This document shows, in pieces, positions 55,432-64,000 of a DNA stretch of 64,000 nt. The DNA is taken from the NCBI GenBank assembly GCA_903871605.1, contig CAIQHF010000014.1:36917-100916 (forward strand). The letters run 5' to 3'. The notes under the pieces are model-generated. The model was not told the origin of the DNA. It did no database searches and worked only from the letters and a program-made list of their open reading frames with translations. How positions within the stretch are numbered: the stretch's first letter is position 1; every line of letters begins with the position of its first letter. Origin of the DNA: an uncultured Sphingomonadaceae bacterium. GTDB lineage: Bacteria; Pseudomonadota; Alphaproteobacteria; Sphingomonadales; Sphingomonadaceae. A program made the translations under genes and the position numbers.

Positions 55432-56337
55432 TCAGGGAATGAGCAGCTCTTCCTGTTCGGATACGGGGCGCTCGCCGCCGGGTGCGGCGGGGTCGGCGCA
55501 GGTCGTGCGCTGGCTCGCCGCGAGCAGCAGGCCGCTCGATGCGGAGAGCGTGATGCCCCCCGTCTCGTGGATCCGCAGCCGCTCGATCGCCGCCGCCTGC
55601 TGCTCGATCCTGGCGCGGGTGGCCGGATCGGCCTTCGCAGCGTTCGCGCGCAGCGTCGCGGCGAGCCCATCAGCAGCCGCGGCGCTGGTCGCGAGATCGC
55701 GGCGATAGTGGCGCGCGCCGTCGCTGTCGGGATCGCGCCGGATCGTACCGCTGCTGGGCAGCGCCGTGCCGAGCGGGGTCTCGACGGGTTCGGCGAGCGG
55801 TGCGCTGTCGCCGACGCCGAGATCGGGGACGGCGAGCCCGAGCAGCGCCACGGCGGGCGCCTTCATCATCGCGTCGCGCGCGGCGGGGGGCAGCGTCGCA
55901 AGACCCCGTGCGGTGCGCTCGATCAGCGCCCGCTGATCGAGCGTGTCGGTTGCCGGACGCGCATCGGCGGCCGCCTGGATCGCCGCGACGAGCTGTGCCC
56001 AGGTCGCGTCGGCATCGATCAGGTCGCCGGGATCGCCCGTCGGCGACAGGTGCAGCCGGACCGGAACGCCGATGAAGGGGCGCATCGCGGCGTCGAACAC
56101 CGCCCGGGCGGGTGCGGGCGCCTGCGCATCGGCGGAGAGCGCACGGATCGTCATGATGTAGCCGGCACCGTCGCGGGCATAGCGCACCTCTTCGGTCATG
56201 GTGAAGCGGAGGTCGCCACCGTCGTCGCCGATGCGGTGCTCGGTATGGCGGTAGCGAAGCGGCTGGTCGATCGGCGGCGCGAAGCGGAGCGGGTCTCCGG
56301 CTCCCGCGAGCAACGCGATCGCCAGAGCCGCGATCAT
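55432..56337 (-). CDS. Periplasmic protein of unknown function, ctaA-linked
   Basis: A 301-aa protein with a short signal (MIAALAIALLAGAGDPL) and a soluble body rich in Ala, Asp and Arg, with helical repeats (KADPATRARIEQQAAAIERL). The C-terminus contains TTCADPAAPGGERPV. The ATG overlaps the stop of ctaA (ATGA), so the two genes are coupled. No family was recognised. Its linkage to heme A synthase suggests a role in oxidase maturation, but this is weak. Confidence 0.72.
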   Translation of the reverse strand: MIAALAIALLAGAGDPLRFAPPIDQPLRYRHTEHRIGDDGGDLRFTMTEEVRYARDGAGYIMTIRALSADAQAPAPARAVFDAAMRPFIGVPVRLHLSPTGDPGDLIDADATWAQLVAAIQAAADARPATDTLDQRALIERTARGLATLPPAARDAMMKAPAVALLGLAVPDLGVGDSAPLAEPVETPLGTALPSSGTIRRDPDSDGARHYRRDLATSAAAADGLAATLRANAAKADPATRARIEQQAAAIERLRIHETGGITLSASSGLLLAASQRTTCADPAAPGGERPVSEQEELLIP

Positions 56338-57422
56338 GCGGCGGGCGCTGTCTCTCGTCGGCCGATCGCGTGGCCACCCCATATCAGCGCGCCGAGCAGC
56401 AGCGTGCCCGTCGCCTGGTGCGCGACCGCGATCGGGATCGCGACGCCGCTGATCAACGTCGCGATGCCGAGCAGGATCTGCACCGCGACCGTGGCCGCGA
56501 TGGCGATCGCCGGCCCGCGCGCGCCGGCCTTGGCGGCGACGTGCGCGACCATGAGCACCGCGACGCACGCGACCCACGCCCACCAGCGGTGGAGAAACTG
56601 CACGACGATCGGATTATAGACGAGATTGTGCAGCGTCGTCGCGGCGCCGTCCCAGCCGCCGGCGGGGAACCACGCGTCGCCCATTTCGGGCCAGCTGGCG
56701 AACGCATAGCCCGCGCGCAGCCCCGCGGTGAACGCGCCGAGCATCAGCTGGAGCGCGAGGATCAGCATCGCCACCACGGCCAGCCCCGTCAGCCGCGCCA
56801 CCTTTGCATGGGGATCGCGGGCGAGAGAGAACAGGTCCAGCGCGGTCCAGATCAGCGTGCCGTAGATGAGCAGCGCGGTAAGCAGGTGCGTGGCGAGGCG
56901 GATGTGGCTGACCTCGGTGCGAAACTGCAGCCCCGAATAGACCATCCACCAGCCGACCAGCCCCTGCAGGCCGCCCAACGCGAAGATCAGCACCGTGCGC
57001 CAGCCAAAGCCCGCCGGGATCGCGCGGCGCCACCAGAAGACGAGCAGCACGACGGCGAGAACGGTGCCGATCCCGCGCGCGATCAGCCGGTGCAGGAACT
57101 CCCAGAAATAGATATGCTGGAAGCCCGCGAGCGTCATCCCGGTATTGAATGCGCGATATTGCGGGATCGCCTTGTAGGCGTCGAATGCCGCCTGCCACTG
57201 CGCATGGTCGAGCGGCGGGATCGCACCGAGGATCGGATCCCATTCGACGATCGACAGCCCGGATTCGGTCAGCCGCGTGATCCCGCCGACGATCACGATC
57301 GCCAGCACCATCGCCGCCACAACGAGCAGCCAGGCGGCGAAGGCGCGCGGCGCGGGGCGAGCGGCGGCGGGGCGGCCGGGAAGGCGGAAGGGAGCGGGGG
57401 CAGTCGAGACGATGTCGGACAT
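56334..57422 (-). CDS. ctaA: Heme A synthase (COX15/CtaA)
   Basis: A 362-aa membrane protein of the COX15/CtaA family with eight helices that oxidises heme O to heme A for aa3 oxidase. Family blocks are VIVGGITRLTESGLSIVEWDPI near the N-terminus and the His-bearing segments FWEFLHRLIARGIG, SHIRLATHLLTALL, FLHRWWAWVA and VAHQATGTLLLGAL. The length and four His pairs fit an active enzyme. The gene is divergent from the MerC-like gene 193 bp away. Confidence 0.95.
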   Translation of the reverse strand: MSDIVSTAPAPFRLPGRPAAARPAPRAFAAWLLVVAAMVLAIVIVGGITRLTESGLSIVEWDPILGAIPPLDHAQWQAAFDAYKAIPQYRAFNTGMTLAGFQHIYFWEFLHRLIARGIGTVLAVVLLVFWWRRAIPAGFGWRTVLIFALGGLQGLVGWWMVYSGLQFRTEVSHIRLATHLLTALLIYGTLIWTALDLFSLARDPHAKVARLTGLAVVAMLILALQLMLGAFTAGLRAGYAFASWPEMGDAWFPAGGWDGAATTLHNLVYNPIVVQFLHRWWAWVACVAVLMVAHVAAKAGARGPAIAIAATVAVQILLGIATLISGVAIPIAVAHQATGTLLLGALIWGGHAIGRRETAPAA

Positions 57423-57572
57423 GCCGGTGCCTTACTATAGGGGCGAGACATTCTCAATTCGCGGGGTCGACGCGCCAGCCCGATCCATCGGCGCGGTTCG
57501 CCGGCCCGATCCACCGGGGCGGCCCCGCCCGAATTCGTGCGGCGATCATCGCGGACGAAGAAAAGAATGAAA

Positions 57573-57588
57573 TGAGATATTGTATCAT
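57573..57588. promoter_or_regulatory. Candidate Zur/Fur-type operator
   Basis: TGAGATATTGTATCAT, 28 bp before the MerC-like start and in an A/T-rich island, contains the inverted GATA-TTG-TATC core. Zur boxes of Alphaproteobacteria are AT-rich inverted repeats around GATA/TATC arms. The regulator downstream is Zur-like, so autoregulation would make sense. Confidence 0.35.
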
Positions 57589-57615
57589 CGGATCGAAGCT
57601 GCCACTTAGCCGCGC

Positions 57616-58059
57616 ATGGCGAGCCTTCATCCCGACATCATCCCTCCGGCCGACGAGGAGGTCCGGATCGGCCGTCTCGACCGGATGGCAATCGGGCTGT
57701 CGAGCCTGTGCCTCGTCCATTGCATCGCGACGGTGATGCTCACCGCGGTGCTGGCGTCGGCAGGCGCGGCGCTCGCCAATCCGGCGTGGCACGAGATCGG
57801 ATTTACGGTCGCGATGCTGATCGGGGCGGTCGCGCTCGGACGCGGCTATGCGGCGCACCGCGATCGCGCGCCGCTGCTGATCGGCGGGGCGGGGCTCGCG
57901 CTGATGGGGGTCGGGCTGCTGCGCGCCGAGGGACTGCCCGAGATCGCGGCGACGATGGCGGGCGTCGTGCTGCTCGCGCTGGCGCATCGCCGCAACGCGC
58001 ATGTCGGCCACGTCCATGCGCATCGCCGCGGCCTTGCCCGTGGCGCGCCTCACGCCTAG
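57616..58059 (+). CDS. MerC-domain membrane protein
   Basis: A 147-aa membrane protein of the MerC family with four hydrophobic segments. The metal motif SSLCLVHCIATV (two Cys) is in the first helix, and the C-terminus is His-rich (HRRNAHVGHVHAHRRG). Members transport mercury or other soft metals; coupling to a Zur-type regulator 9 bp downstream favours zinc rather than mercury. No MerA, MerP or MerT gene is nearby. Confidence 0.85.
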   Translation: MASLHPDIIPPADEEVRIGRLDRMAIGLSSLCLVHCIATVMLTAVLASAGAALANPAWHEIGFTVAMLIGAVALGRGYAAHRDRAPLLIGGAGLALMGVGLLRAEGLPEIAATMAGVVLLALAHRRNAHVGHVHAHRRGLARGAPHA

Positions 58060-58068
58060 TTTGGCGGC

Positions 58069-58563
58069 ATGACGGTTTCCCAGGCTGCGGTCGCACGCAC
58101 GCACGATCATGCGCATCATCATGGTGCCGCGCTTGCCGCTGCGGCGCGGGCGGCGCTCGAGGAGCGCGGCGAGCAATGGACCGCGCTGCGTGCCTCGGTG
58201 TTCGACGTGCTGCGGCTCGACCGGCCCGCGTCCGCCTATGACGTCACCGAACTTCTGTCCGCCGCGCAGGGGCGCCGCGTCGCCGCGAACAGCGTCTATC
58301 GCATTCTCGACCTGTTCGTCGCCTCGAACCTCGCGCAGCGGATCGAGAGCGCGAACGCCTATATCGCCAATCCGCATCCCGGCTGCCGGCATGATTGCAT
58401 GTTCCTCGTCTGCGACCGATGCGGCCGCGCGACGCATGTCGACAATGACGCGGTCACCGAGCAGGTCCGCGCGGCGGCGCTTCGCGCCGGCTTCGCGCCC
58501 GAGCATCCGGTGATCGAAGTCCATGGTCTCTGCGCGGAGTGCAGCGCGGCCACAGTGGCGTGA
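58069..58563 (+). CDS. zur: Fur family regulator, Zur-like
   Basis: A 164-aa Fur-family repressor. The N-terminus is His-rich (THDHAHHHG), followed by the DNA-binding winged helix with VAANSVYRILDLFVASNLAQRI. The zinc-binding second half has HPGCRHDCMFLVCDRCGRATHVDND and a terminal CAECS, giving the structural CxxC pairs of Zur. It should repress zinc-uptake genes when zinc is replete. It is cotranscribed with the MerC-like gene. Zur rather than Fur is inferred from the Cys/His pattern. Confidence 0.85.
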   Translation: MTVSQAAVARTHDHAHHHGAALAAAARAALEERGEQWTALRASVFDVLRLDRPASAYDVTELLSAAQGRRVAANSVYRILDLFVASNLAQRIESANAYIANPHPGCRHDCMFLVCDRCGRATHVDNDAVTEQVRAAALRAGFAPEHPVIEVHGLCAECSAATVA

Positions 58564-58643
58564 TTCCTCGCAATTAAGCTTTGTTCACGGTTCGACAGGA
58601 CGTGTCGCTTGGCGTAAGCGGTGCGGTCCAAGGAGAGGTCTTA

Positions 58644-60569
58644 GTGTCCGAACGTCCCACTACTCCGCTGCTCGACAAAATTGATATTCCAGCGGATCTG
58701 CGTCGCCTCAAACCCGAGCAGCTCCCCCAATTGGCGAGCGAGCTTCGCGCCGAGATGATTTCCGCGGTGTCGGTCACCGGCGGCCATCTGGGTGCCGGGC
58801 TCGGCGTCGTCGAGCTGACCACCGCGATCCACTATGTGTTCGACACGCCGCGCGACCGCCTGATCTGGGATGTCGGCCACCAGGCCTATCCGCACAAGAT
58901 CCTGACCGGCCGCCGCGACCGCATCCGCACGCTGCGCCAGGGCGGCGGCCTGTCCGGCTTCACGCAGCGCGCCGAGAGCGAATATGATCCGTTCGGCGCG
59001 GCGCATTCGTCGACCTCAATCTCCGCGGCGATCGGCTTTGCGGTCGCCAACAAGCTCGCCAAGAAGCCCGGCAAGGCGATCGCGGTGATTGGCGACGGCG
59101 CGATGTCGGCGGGCATGGCCTATGAGGCGATGAACAACGCCGAGGCGGCGGGCAACCGGCTGGTCGTGATCCTCAACGACAACGACATGTCGATCGCGCC
59201 GCCGGTCGGCGGCCTGTCCGCCTATCTCGCGCGGATGGTATCGAGCGGGCCGTTCCTGGGGCTTCGCGACATCGCCAAGCGGCTCGCCAAGAAACTGCCG
59301 CGCCCGCTGGCGGACGCCGCGCGCAAGACCGACGAATATGCCCGCGGCATGACGATGGGCGGCACGCTGTTCGAGGAACTCGGCTTCTATTATGTCGGGC
59401 CGATCGACGGCCATAATCTCGATCATCTGATCCCGATCCTCGAGAATGTCCGCGACGCGGCGCAGGGCCCGATCCTCGTCCATGTCGTGACCAAGAAGGG
59501 CCATGGCTATGCGCCCGCCGAGGCGGCGGCGGACAAATATCACGGCGTCCAGAAGTTCGACGTCGTCACCGGCGTTCAGGCCAAGGCCGAGCCGGGGCCG
59601 CCGAGCTATACCGGCGTGTTCGCCAACGCGCTGCTCGCCGAGGCCGAGCGCGACCCGACGATCGTCGCGATCACCGCGGCGATGCCCACCGGCACCGGGC
59701 TCGACAAGTTCCAGAAGGCGTTTCCCGACCGGCTGTTCGACGTCGGCATCGCCGAGCAGCATGCGGTGACCTTCGCCGCGGGTCTCGCCGCGCAGGGGCA
59801 GCGGCCGTTCTGCGCGATCTACTCGACCTTCCTGCAGCGCGCCTACGACCAGGTCGTCCACGACGTCGCGATCCAGAACCTGCCGGTGCGATTCGCGATC
59901 GACCGCGCCGGGCTGGTCGGTGCCGACGGCTCGACGCATGCGGGCTCGTTCGACGTCACCTATCTCGCGACGCTGCCCAATATGGTGGTGATGGCGGCGG
60001 CCGACGAGGCCGAGCTGGTCCACATGGTCCACACCGCCGCGCTCCACGACGACGGCCCGATCGCGCTGCGTTATCCGCGCGGCAACGGCACCGGCGTGGC
60101 GCTGCCCGCGACGCCCGAGAAGCTCGAGATCGGGAAGGGCCGCATCGTCCGCGAGGGCAAGAAGGTCGCGATCCTGTCGCTGGGCACGCGGCTCGAGGAG
60201 GCGCTCAAGGCGGCCGACAAGCTCGAGGCGCAGGGCCTGTCGACGACGGTCGCCGATCTGCGCTTCGCCAAGCCGCTCGACGAGGCTCTGATCCGCAAGC
60301 TGTGCGCGAGCCACGAGGTGGTAGTCACGGTCGAGGAGGGCGCGGTCGGCGGGCTCGGCGCGCATGTGCTGACGCTGGCGTCGGACGAGGGGTTGCTCGA
60401 TGCGGGGCTCAAGATCCGGACGCTCCGCCTGCCCGACGTCTTCCAGGCGCACGACAAGCCCGAGAAGCAATATGCAGAGGCTGGCCTCGATGCCGACGGC
60501 ATCGTCGCGACGGTCAAGAAGGCGCTGCGGCACAATTCGGTGGGCGTGGTCGGCGAGGCGCGGGCGTAA
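58644..60569 (+). CDS. dxs: 1-deoxy-D-xylulose-5-phosphate synthase
   Basis: A 641-aa DXS, the first enzyme of the MEP isoprenoid pathway, condensing pyruvate and glyceraldehyde-3-phosphate with thiamine diphosphate. Family blocks are [51 protein letters not shown], and [16 protein letters not shown] with [16 protein letters not shown]. The GTG at 58644 with AAGGAGAGG five bases upstream is the start; a longer in-frame ATG is rejected. It also supplies carotenoid precursors, fitting a pigmented sphingomonad. Confidence 0.97.
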   Translation: MSERPTTPLLDKIDIPADLRRLKPEQLPQLASELRAEMISAVSVTGGHLGAGLGVVELTTAIHYVFDTPRDRLIWDVGHQAYPHKILTGRRDRIRTLRQGGGLSGFTQRAESEYDPFGAAHSSTSISAAIGFAVANKLAKKPGKAIAVIGDGAMSAGMAYEAMNNAEAAGNRLVVILNDNDMSIAPPVGGLSAYLARMVSSGPFLGLRDIAKRLAKKLPRPLADAARKTDEYARGMTMGGTLFEELGFYYVGPIDGHNLDHLIPILENVRDAAQGPILVHVVTKKGHGYAPAEAAADKYHGVQKFDVVTGVQAKAEPGPPSYTGVFANALLAEAERDPTIVAITAAMPTGTGLDKFQKAFPDRLFDVGIAEQHAVTFAAGLAAQGQRPFCAIYSTFLQRAYDQVVHDVAIQNLPVRFAIDRAGLVGADGSTHAGSFDVTYLATLPNMVVMAAADEAELVHMVHTAALHDDGPIALRYPRGNGTGVALPATPEKLEIGKGRIVREGKKVAILSLGTRLEEALKAADKLEAQGLSTTVADLRFAKPLDEALIRKLCASHEVVVTVEEGAVGGLGAHVLTLASDEGLLDAGLKIRTLRLPDVFQAHDKPEKQYAEAGLDADGIVATVKKALRHNSVGVVGEARA

Positions 60570-60731
60570 GCGCGCCGGAGGGTCGCTCGATCACGTCTGC
60601 CGCCATACCGGGCTTGGCTCCGATATCCTTGGCTTCGTGTGGCGACGCTTGCGGCTCTGGTTGCCGGATCGGGACCGGCGGCGTCGGACGGTTGTCGCTG
60701 TCTTCAGCCGCCGCGCGAGCCGGACATGCGA

Positions 60732-60761
60732 AAGCCGCCGGGGCGCGGGCCGCGGCGGCTT
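60732..60761. terminator. Hairpin between dxs and the microprotein gene
   Basis: AAGCCGCCG and CGGCGGCTT pair perfectly over 9 bp around a 12-base loop. On the minus strand it lies 40 bp after the stop of the 27-aa gene and is followed by a TTT run; it may end both transcripts. Confidence 0.6.
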
Positions 60762-60801
60762 GGGCAGGTCGGGGCGGTGACGTCCGTCCGCGCGGCGTCC
60801 C

Positions 60802-60885
60802 TCAATGGATGAGGATGGTGCCGATCGCGAGCGTCTGGGCGCCGACCACCATCGCGAGCATGGCGACGGTTTCGAGAATGCGCAT
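60802..60885 (-). CDS. 27-aa single-helix membrane microprotein
   Basis: A 27-aa open frame reading MRILETVAMLAMVVG, then QTLAIGTILIH: a single hydrophobic helix with a Arg/Glu N-terminus and terminal His. AAGGAACG six bases before the ATG is a strong ribosome binding site, and a 9-bp hairpin ends the unit 40 bp downstream. It lies alone on the minus strand between two plus-strand genes. No family was recognised; such short proteins are normally not annotated. Confidence 0.6.
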   Translation of the reverse strand: MRILETVAMLAMVVGAQTLAIGTILIH

Positions 60886-60962
60886 GGGTCGTTCCTTGTT
60901 GAGCCGCCTGCTCGGCATGCGAGTGGGTTGTTTCCCCGCGGCGAAACGACAGATATGCGTGA

Positions 60963-60975
60963 CGAAACAATGTTT
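60963..60975. promoter_or_regulatory. Inverted repeat in the divergent region before tlyA and the microprotein
   Basis: CGAAACAATGTTTC holds a perfect GAAAC-AAT-GTTTC inverted repeat in the 149-bp space between the two divergent genes. On the minus strand it overlaps a TTGAAA that sits 17 bp before TATCTG, a plausible promoter for the microprotein gene. Confidence 0.4.
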
Positions 60976-61034
60976 CAAGTGACAGACATGAAACCACGAT
61001 TGCGCGAGCTGCAACCGTGGTCGGGAACGGTGAT

Positions 61035-61784
61035 ATGAAGGTGCGCGCCGATCAATTGCTCGCGGATCGTGGCCTTGCCGAGAGCCGCACCCGCGCGCAG
61101 GCGCTGATCCTCGCGGGCCTCGTCTATTCCGGCGATCGCAAGATCGACAAGGCGGGGCAGGCGCTCGCCGACGACGCGCCGCTCAGCGTCAAAGGGCGCG
61201 ACCATCCCTGGGTGTCGCGCGGCGGGCTCAAGCTCGATCACGCGCTGACGCATTTCGGCTGGGACGTGACCGATCTGACCGCGATCGACGTGGGGTCGTC
61301 GACCGGCGGGTTCACCGACGTCCTGCTCACGCGCGGCGCGGCCAAGGTCTATGCGGTCGACGTCGGCCACGGCCAGCTCGCCTGGAAGCTGCGCGAGGAT
61401 GCGCGCGTTGTCGTGCTCGAGCGAACCAACGCGCGGCATCTCACGATCGATCTCGTCTCCGATCCGATCGACCTGATCGTCTGCGACGCGAGCTTCATCG
61501 CGCTCGCCAAGGTGCTTCCGGCAGCACTCGGTCTCGCGCGGCCCGGCGCGCGGCTCGCGGCGCTGATCAAGCCGCAGTTCGAGGCCGGTCGCGACGAGGT
61601 CGGCAAGGGGGGCGTGGTGCGCGATCCGGCCGTGCACCGCGCCGTATGCGACGATGTCGTGGCGTGGCTGGAGGCGAGCAGCTGGCGCGTCGAGGGAGTC
61701 GTGCCCAGCCCGATCAGGGGACCCGAAGGCAATATCGAGTTCCTGGTCACCGCAATGAAACAGATCGCGGACACGAGCGGTTGA
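61035..61784 (+). CDS. tlyA: TlyA family rRNA (cytidine-2'-O)-methyltransferase
   Basis: A 249-aa protein: an S4-like N-terminal RNA-binding domain (KVRADQLLADRGLAESRTRAQ) and a FtsJ-type methyltransferase domain with SAM motif IDVGSSTGGFTDVLL, IVCDASFIALAKV and PEGNIEFLV. TlyA enzymes methylate 16S and 23S rRNA; hemolysin annotation is historical. The ATG at 61035 is used, with a poor ribosome binding site. Confidence 0.92.
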   Translation: MKVRADQLLADRGLAESRTRAQALILAGLVYSGDRKIDKAGQALADDAPLSVKGRDHPWVSRGGLKLDHALTHFGWDVTDLTAIDVGSSTGGFTDVLLTRGAAKVYAVDVGHGQLAWKLREDARVVVLERTNARHLTIDLVSDPIDLIVCDASFIALAKVLPAALGLARPGARLAALIKPQFEAGRDEVGKGGVVRDPAVHRAVCDDVVAWLEASSWRVEGVVPSPIRGPEGNIEFLVTAMKQIADTSG

Positions 61785-61843
61785 CGCGGCGCAGCAAGTC
61801 GATACCTCGTGCGCGTCGATCATCCCGGGCAATGGGGTAGAAT

Positions 61844-62398
61844 ATGAGCCAGTTAGCGTCGCCGGGCCAGTTGCGGATGTCCTTCGCCCGCGTCGCGCTG
61901 GTGACCGTACCGCTGGTGCTGTTGCTCGGCATCATTTCGGGGGCGGTCGCCGGGTCGGGGTCTTCCAACCCGTGGTTCGCAAGGCTCGTCAAGCCCGCGG
62001 CGATGCCGCCCGAATGGCTTTTCCCGGTCGCCTGGACGCTGCTCTACATCCTGATCGGGCTGGCGCTGGCGATGATCATCGGCGCGCGCGGGGCGAGCGG
62101 GCGCTGGATCGGCATCACGCTGTTCGTCGCGCAGTTCGCGCTCAACCTCGCCTGGTCGCCGGTGTTCTTTGCGGGTCATGCGATCGGCGCCGCCTTCGCG
62201 ATCATCCTGCTGATGATCGTGCTGACCGTCGCGACGATCCTCGCCTTCGCGCGCATCCGCCGGCGCGCCGCGGCGCTGATGCTGCCCTATCTGGCGTGGA
62301 TCTGTTTCGCCGCGTGGCTCACCCATGCGATCGAGACGCTCAATCCGACGGCGGCGACGCTTGCGCCCGCGCCGTCGAGCACCCAAGTGCAGCTCTGA
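61844..62398 (+). CDS. tspO: TspO/MBR family protein
   Basis: A 184-aa TspO/translocator-type protein with five membrane helices. Family blocks are NPWFARLVKPAAMPPEWLFPVAWTLLYILIGLA, then FVAQFALNLAWSPVFF and YLAWICFAAWLTHAI, with the usual Trp-rich pattern. In Alphaproteobacteria TspO binds tetrapyrroles and affects pigment gene expression. It extends beyond the typical 160 residues at the N-terminus by about 20 residues. Confidence 0.92.
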   Translation: MSQLASPGQLRMSFARVALVTVPLVLLLGIISGAVAGSGSSNPWFARLVKPAAMPPEWLFPVAWTLLYILIGLALAMIIGARGASGRWIGITLFVAQFALNLAWSPVFFAGHAIGAAFAIILLMIVLTVATILAFARIRRRAAALMLPYLAWICFAAWLTHAIETLNPTAATLAPAPSSTQVQL

Positions 62399-62416
62399 CT
62401 TCAACCGGAGACGAGC

Positions 62417-62704
62417 ATGCAATCCGAGAACCGCTTTTTCGACGACCTCGTCAAGCTGATGAACGGCGTCGCCGGCACCGTCGCGGGCGCGGGGCGCGAG
62501 GCCGAGAGCCAGATGCGCGAGAAGATGAAGGGCGTGTTCGGCGGCATGGATTTCGTCAGCCGCGAGGAGTTCGACGCGGTCAAGGCGATGGCCGCCGCCG
62601 CGCGCGACGAGGCGGATGCGCTCAAGGCGCGGCTCGATGCGCTCGAAGGCAGGCTGCACGAGACCGGCGCGCCGACGTCGTACACGCCGCCGTCCGAGGC
62701 CTGA
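62417..62704 (+). CDS. ubiK: UbiK family accessory factor (ubiquinone biosynthesis)
   Basis: A 95-aa protein. The N-terminal amphipathic helix (NRFFDDLVKLMNGVAGTV) and the C-terminal coiled coil (VSREEFDAVKAMAAAARDEADAL) match the BMFP/UbiK family, which assists the soluble Ubi complex. GGAGACGAGC precedes the ATG. Confidence 0.9.
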   Translation: MQSENRFFDDLVKLMNGVAGTVAGAGREAESQMREKMKGVFGGMDFVSREEFDAVKAMAAAARDEADALKARLDALEGRLHETGAPTSYTPPSEA

Positions 62705-62800
62705 CGGTTCTCCACAGCTTTCGCGCCCCGCACGCTTGCGCCGAGCCTGCGCGCCCGCCACGGCTTGGCGCGCAGCGATCGCTGCGCTAGGGGCGGGACG

Positions 62801-63313
62801 ATGACACTCGACGATCTCGAGGATGCGCGCGGCGATGCGACGCCGCCGATCGACATGCTGGAAAGCTATTTCCAGGCGCATGGCTGGGCGTGCGAGCGGC
62901 TCGGCGAGGACGAGGTCACCGCGACCGTGCAGGGCAGCTGGACGCAATATGAGCTGCGCGGCGTGTGGCGCCCCGAGGACCGCGTGCTGCAATTCCTCGC
63001 GCTCCCCGACATCCGCGTCCCCGCCGACAAGCGGCAGGCGGTGTACGAGACGATCGGGCTGATCAACGAGCAGCTGTGGCTCGGCCATTTCGAGCTGTGG
63101 GCGGCATCGGGTCTTGCGCTCTACCGCAACGCCTCGCTGATCGAGGGCGACGGCGAGAGCGTGCTCAGCCTCGATCAGGCCGAGACGCTGATCGAGACCG
63201 CGATCGACGAATGCGACCGTTTCTATCCGGTGTTCCAGTTCGTGCTGTGGGGCGACAAGACCCCGGCCGACGCGATCGCCTCCGCGCTGATCGAGACGCG
63301 GGGCGAGGCATGA
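62801..63313 (+). CDS. YbjN domain protein
   Basis: A 170-aa YbjN-family protein. Landmarks are DMLESYFQAHGWACERLGEDEVTATV, RVLQFLALPDIRVPADKR and FELWAASGLALYRNASLI, followed by a C-terminal helix with DRFYPVFQFVLWGDK. Function is unknown; the fold is like type III secretion chaperones. GGGGCGGGACG precedes the ATG, and the stop overlaps the proC start (ATGA). Confidence 0.9.
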   Translation: MTLDDLEDARGDATPPIDMLESYFQAHGWACERLGEDEVTATVQGSWTQYELRGVWRPEDRVLQFLALPDIRVPADKRQAVYETIGLINEQLWLGHFELWAASGLALYRNASLIEGDGESVLSLDQAETLIETAIDECDRFYPVFQFVLWGDKTPADAIASALIETRGEA

Positions 63314-64000
63314 CCGCGAGCGCCGAGCGCGTCGCGGGCGGCGGGCCGATCTGGCTCGCGGGCGCGGGCAATATGGGCAGCGCGATGCTGCGCGGCTGGC
63401 TGGCGCAGGGGATCGCGCCCGAGCGCATCACCGTGATACGGCCGTCGGGCGCGGCGGTCGCCGAGGGTGTCGCGGTGTTCACGGCGCCGCCGCCCGACGG
63501 CGAGATGCCCGCCGTGCTGGTGCTCGCGATGAAGCCGCAGAAACTCGACGAGGCGGTGCCGCTGCTCGTGCCGCTGGTGGGCGAGGGGACGCTGATCGTC
63601 TCGGTGCTCGCGGGCGTCGAGATCGCCTCGCTCGCGCGGCGCTTCCCGACGCACCGCGCGATCGTGCGCGTCATGCCCACCACGCCGGTCGCGATCGGCA
63701 AGGGGGTGCTGCTGCTCCACGCCGCCGACGCCGATGCGGCGACGCGCGGCGAGACCGAGGCGCTCGTCCGCCCGCTCGGCGCGATCGAGTGGATCGAGGA
63801 CGAGACGCTGTTCGGTGCGGCCAGCGCACTGTCGGGCTGCGGCCCCGCCTTCCTGTTCCGCTTCGTCGACGCGATGGCGAAGGCTGGCGAGGCGGTCGGC
63901 CTGCCGCAGGATCAGGCGGCGCGGCTCGCGCTCGCAACCGTCGAGGGCGCGGCGCTGCTCGCCGCCGGATCGGACGAGAGCCCCGCGCGCCTCGCCGACC
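63310..64000 (+). CDS. proC: Pyrroline-5-carboxylate reductase, truncated by the window edge
   Basis: The first 230 codons of a P5C reductase, the last step of proline synthesis. The Rossmann motif WLAGAGNMGSAMLRGWLAQG opens the domain, then VLAMKPQKLDEAV, RVMPTTPVAIGKGVLLL and ALSGCGPAFLFRFVDAM. The gene overlaps the ybjN-like stop by four bases and continues beyond the right end, so the C-terminal dimerisation part is not seen. Confidence 0.95.
   Translation, partial: MTASAERVAGGGPIWLAGAGNMGSAMLRGWLAQGIAPERITVIRPSGAAVAEGVAVFTAPPPDGEMPAVLVLAMKPQKLDEAVPLLVPLVGEGTLIVSVLAGVEIASLARRFPTHRAIVRVMPTTPVAIGKGVLLLHAADADAATRGETEALVRPLGAIEWIEDETLFGAASALSGCGPAFLFRFVDAMAKAGEAVGLPQDQAARLALATVEGAALLAAGSDESPARLAD

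Overview
The window is a piece of a high-GC alphaproteobacterial chromosome, most likely a Sphingomonas or close sphingomonad. This is inferred from gene content and style (split pntAA/pntAB/pntB, a 43-aa aa3-type cytochrome oxidase subunit IV, UbiK, ctaA, GumB-sized Wza protein, Ala-rich proteins, GTG/TTG starts), not from a marker gene comparison. No rRNA, tRNA, CRISPR array, transposase or phage gene was seen.

Positions 1-34807 are an exopolysaccharide (EPS) locus. The minus-strand block 1-7210 carries a SASA-type esterase, a TPR-like protein with a C-terminal beta-rich domain, a Wzc-type tyrosine kinase, a Wza-type lipoprotein and an O-antigen ligase/polymerase. Positions 7354-15608 carry decoration and polymer-chemistry genes: a hexapeptide acyltransferase, a polysaccharide-lyase-like protein, an AlgI-type MBOAT acyltransferase with its SGNH partner, two OafA-type acyltransferases and a second Wzy-like protein. 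Positions 15676-24948 hold three glycosyltransferases, a pyruvyl transferase tightly coupled to an FrhB-like Fe-S protein, a Wzx flippase, a third OafA-type acyltransferase and a methyltransferase. A DUF1501/DUF1800 pair (24986-27536) sits inside the locus. It ends with a further glycosyltransferase, an AlgL-like PL5-type lyase, a GDP-mannose-dehydrogenase-like enzyme, an M48 protease, a small secreted protein and the priming undecaprenyl-phosphate sugar transferase. Together these describe a Wzx/Wzy-dependent polymer, probably uronate-containing, acylated and pyruvylated, in which several alginate-type modules have been combined with a non-alginate export route.

Positions 34829-41485 carry a metallophosphatase, two membrane or lipoproteins of unknown role, an oxidative-stress pair (KatE-type catalase and a Dps-like protein) and an NtrC-like regulator whose GAFTGA loop reads GAFAGA. 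Positions 41627-45061 encode the small cytochrome oxidase subunit and the proton-translocating transhydrogenase, with an extra secreted-protein gene inserted between its two alpha subunits. Positions 45314-47536 encode a Pit phosphate transporter with an upstream NUDIX-DUF47 fusion.

Positions 47676-64000 are mostly housekeeping: class II aldolase-like protein, HAD phosphatase, M1 peptidase, prfC, a diguanylate cyclase, rplM-rpsI, ctaA, a MerC-like protein with a Zur-type regulator, dxs, tlyA, tspO, ubiK, ybjN-like and a truncated proC. A 27-aa membrane microprotein with its own ribosome binding site and hairpin lies between dxs and tlyA. Short palindromic repeats recur between genes from 43.5 to 49.4 kb.
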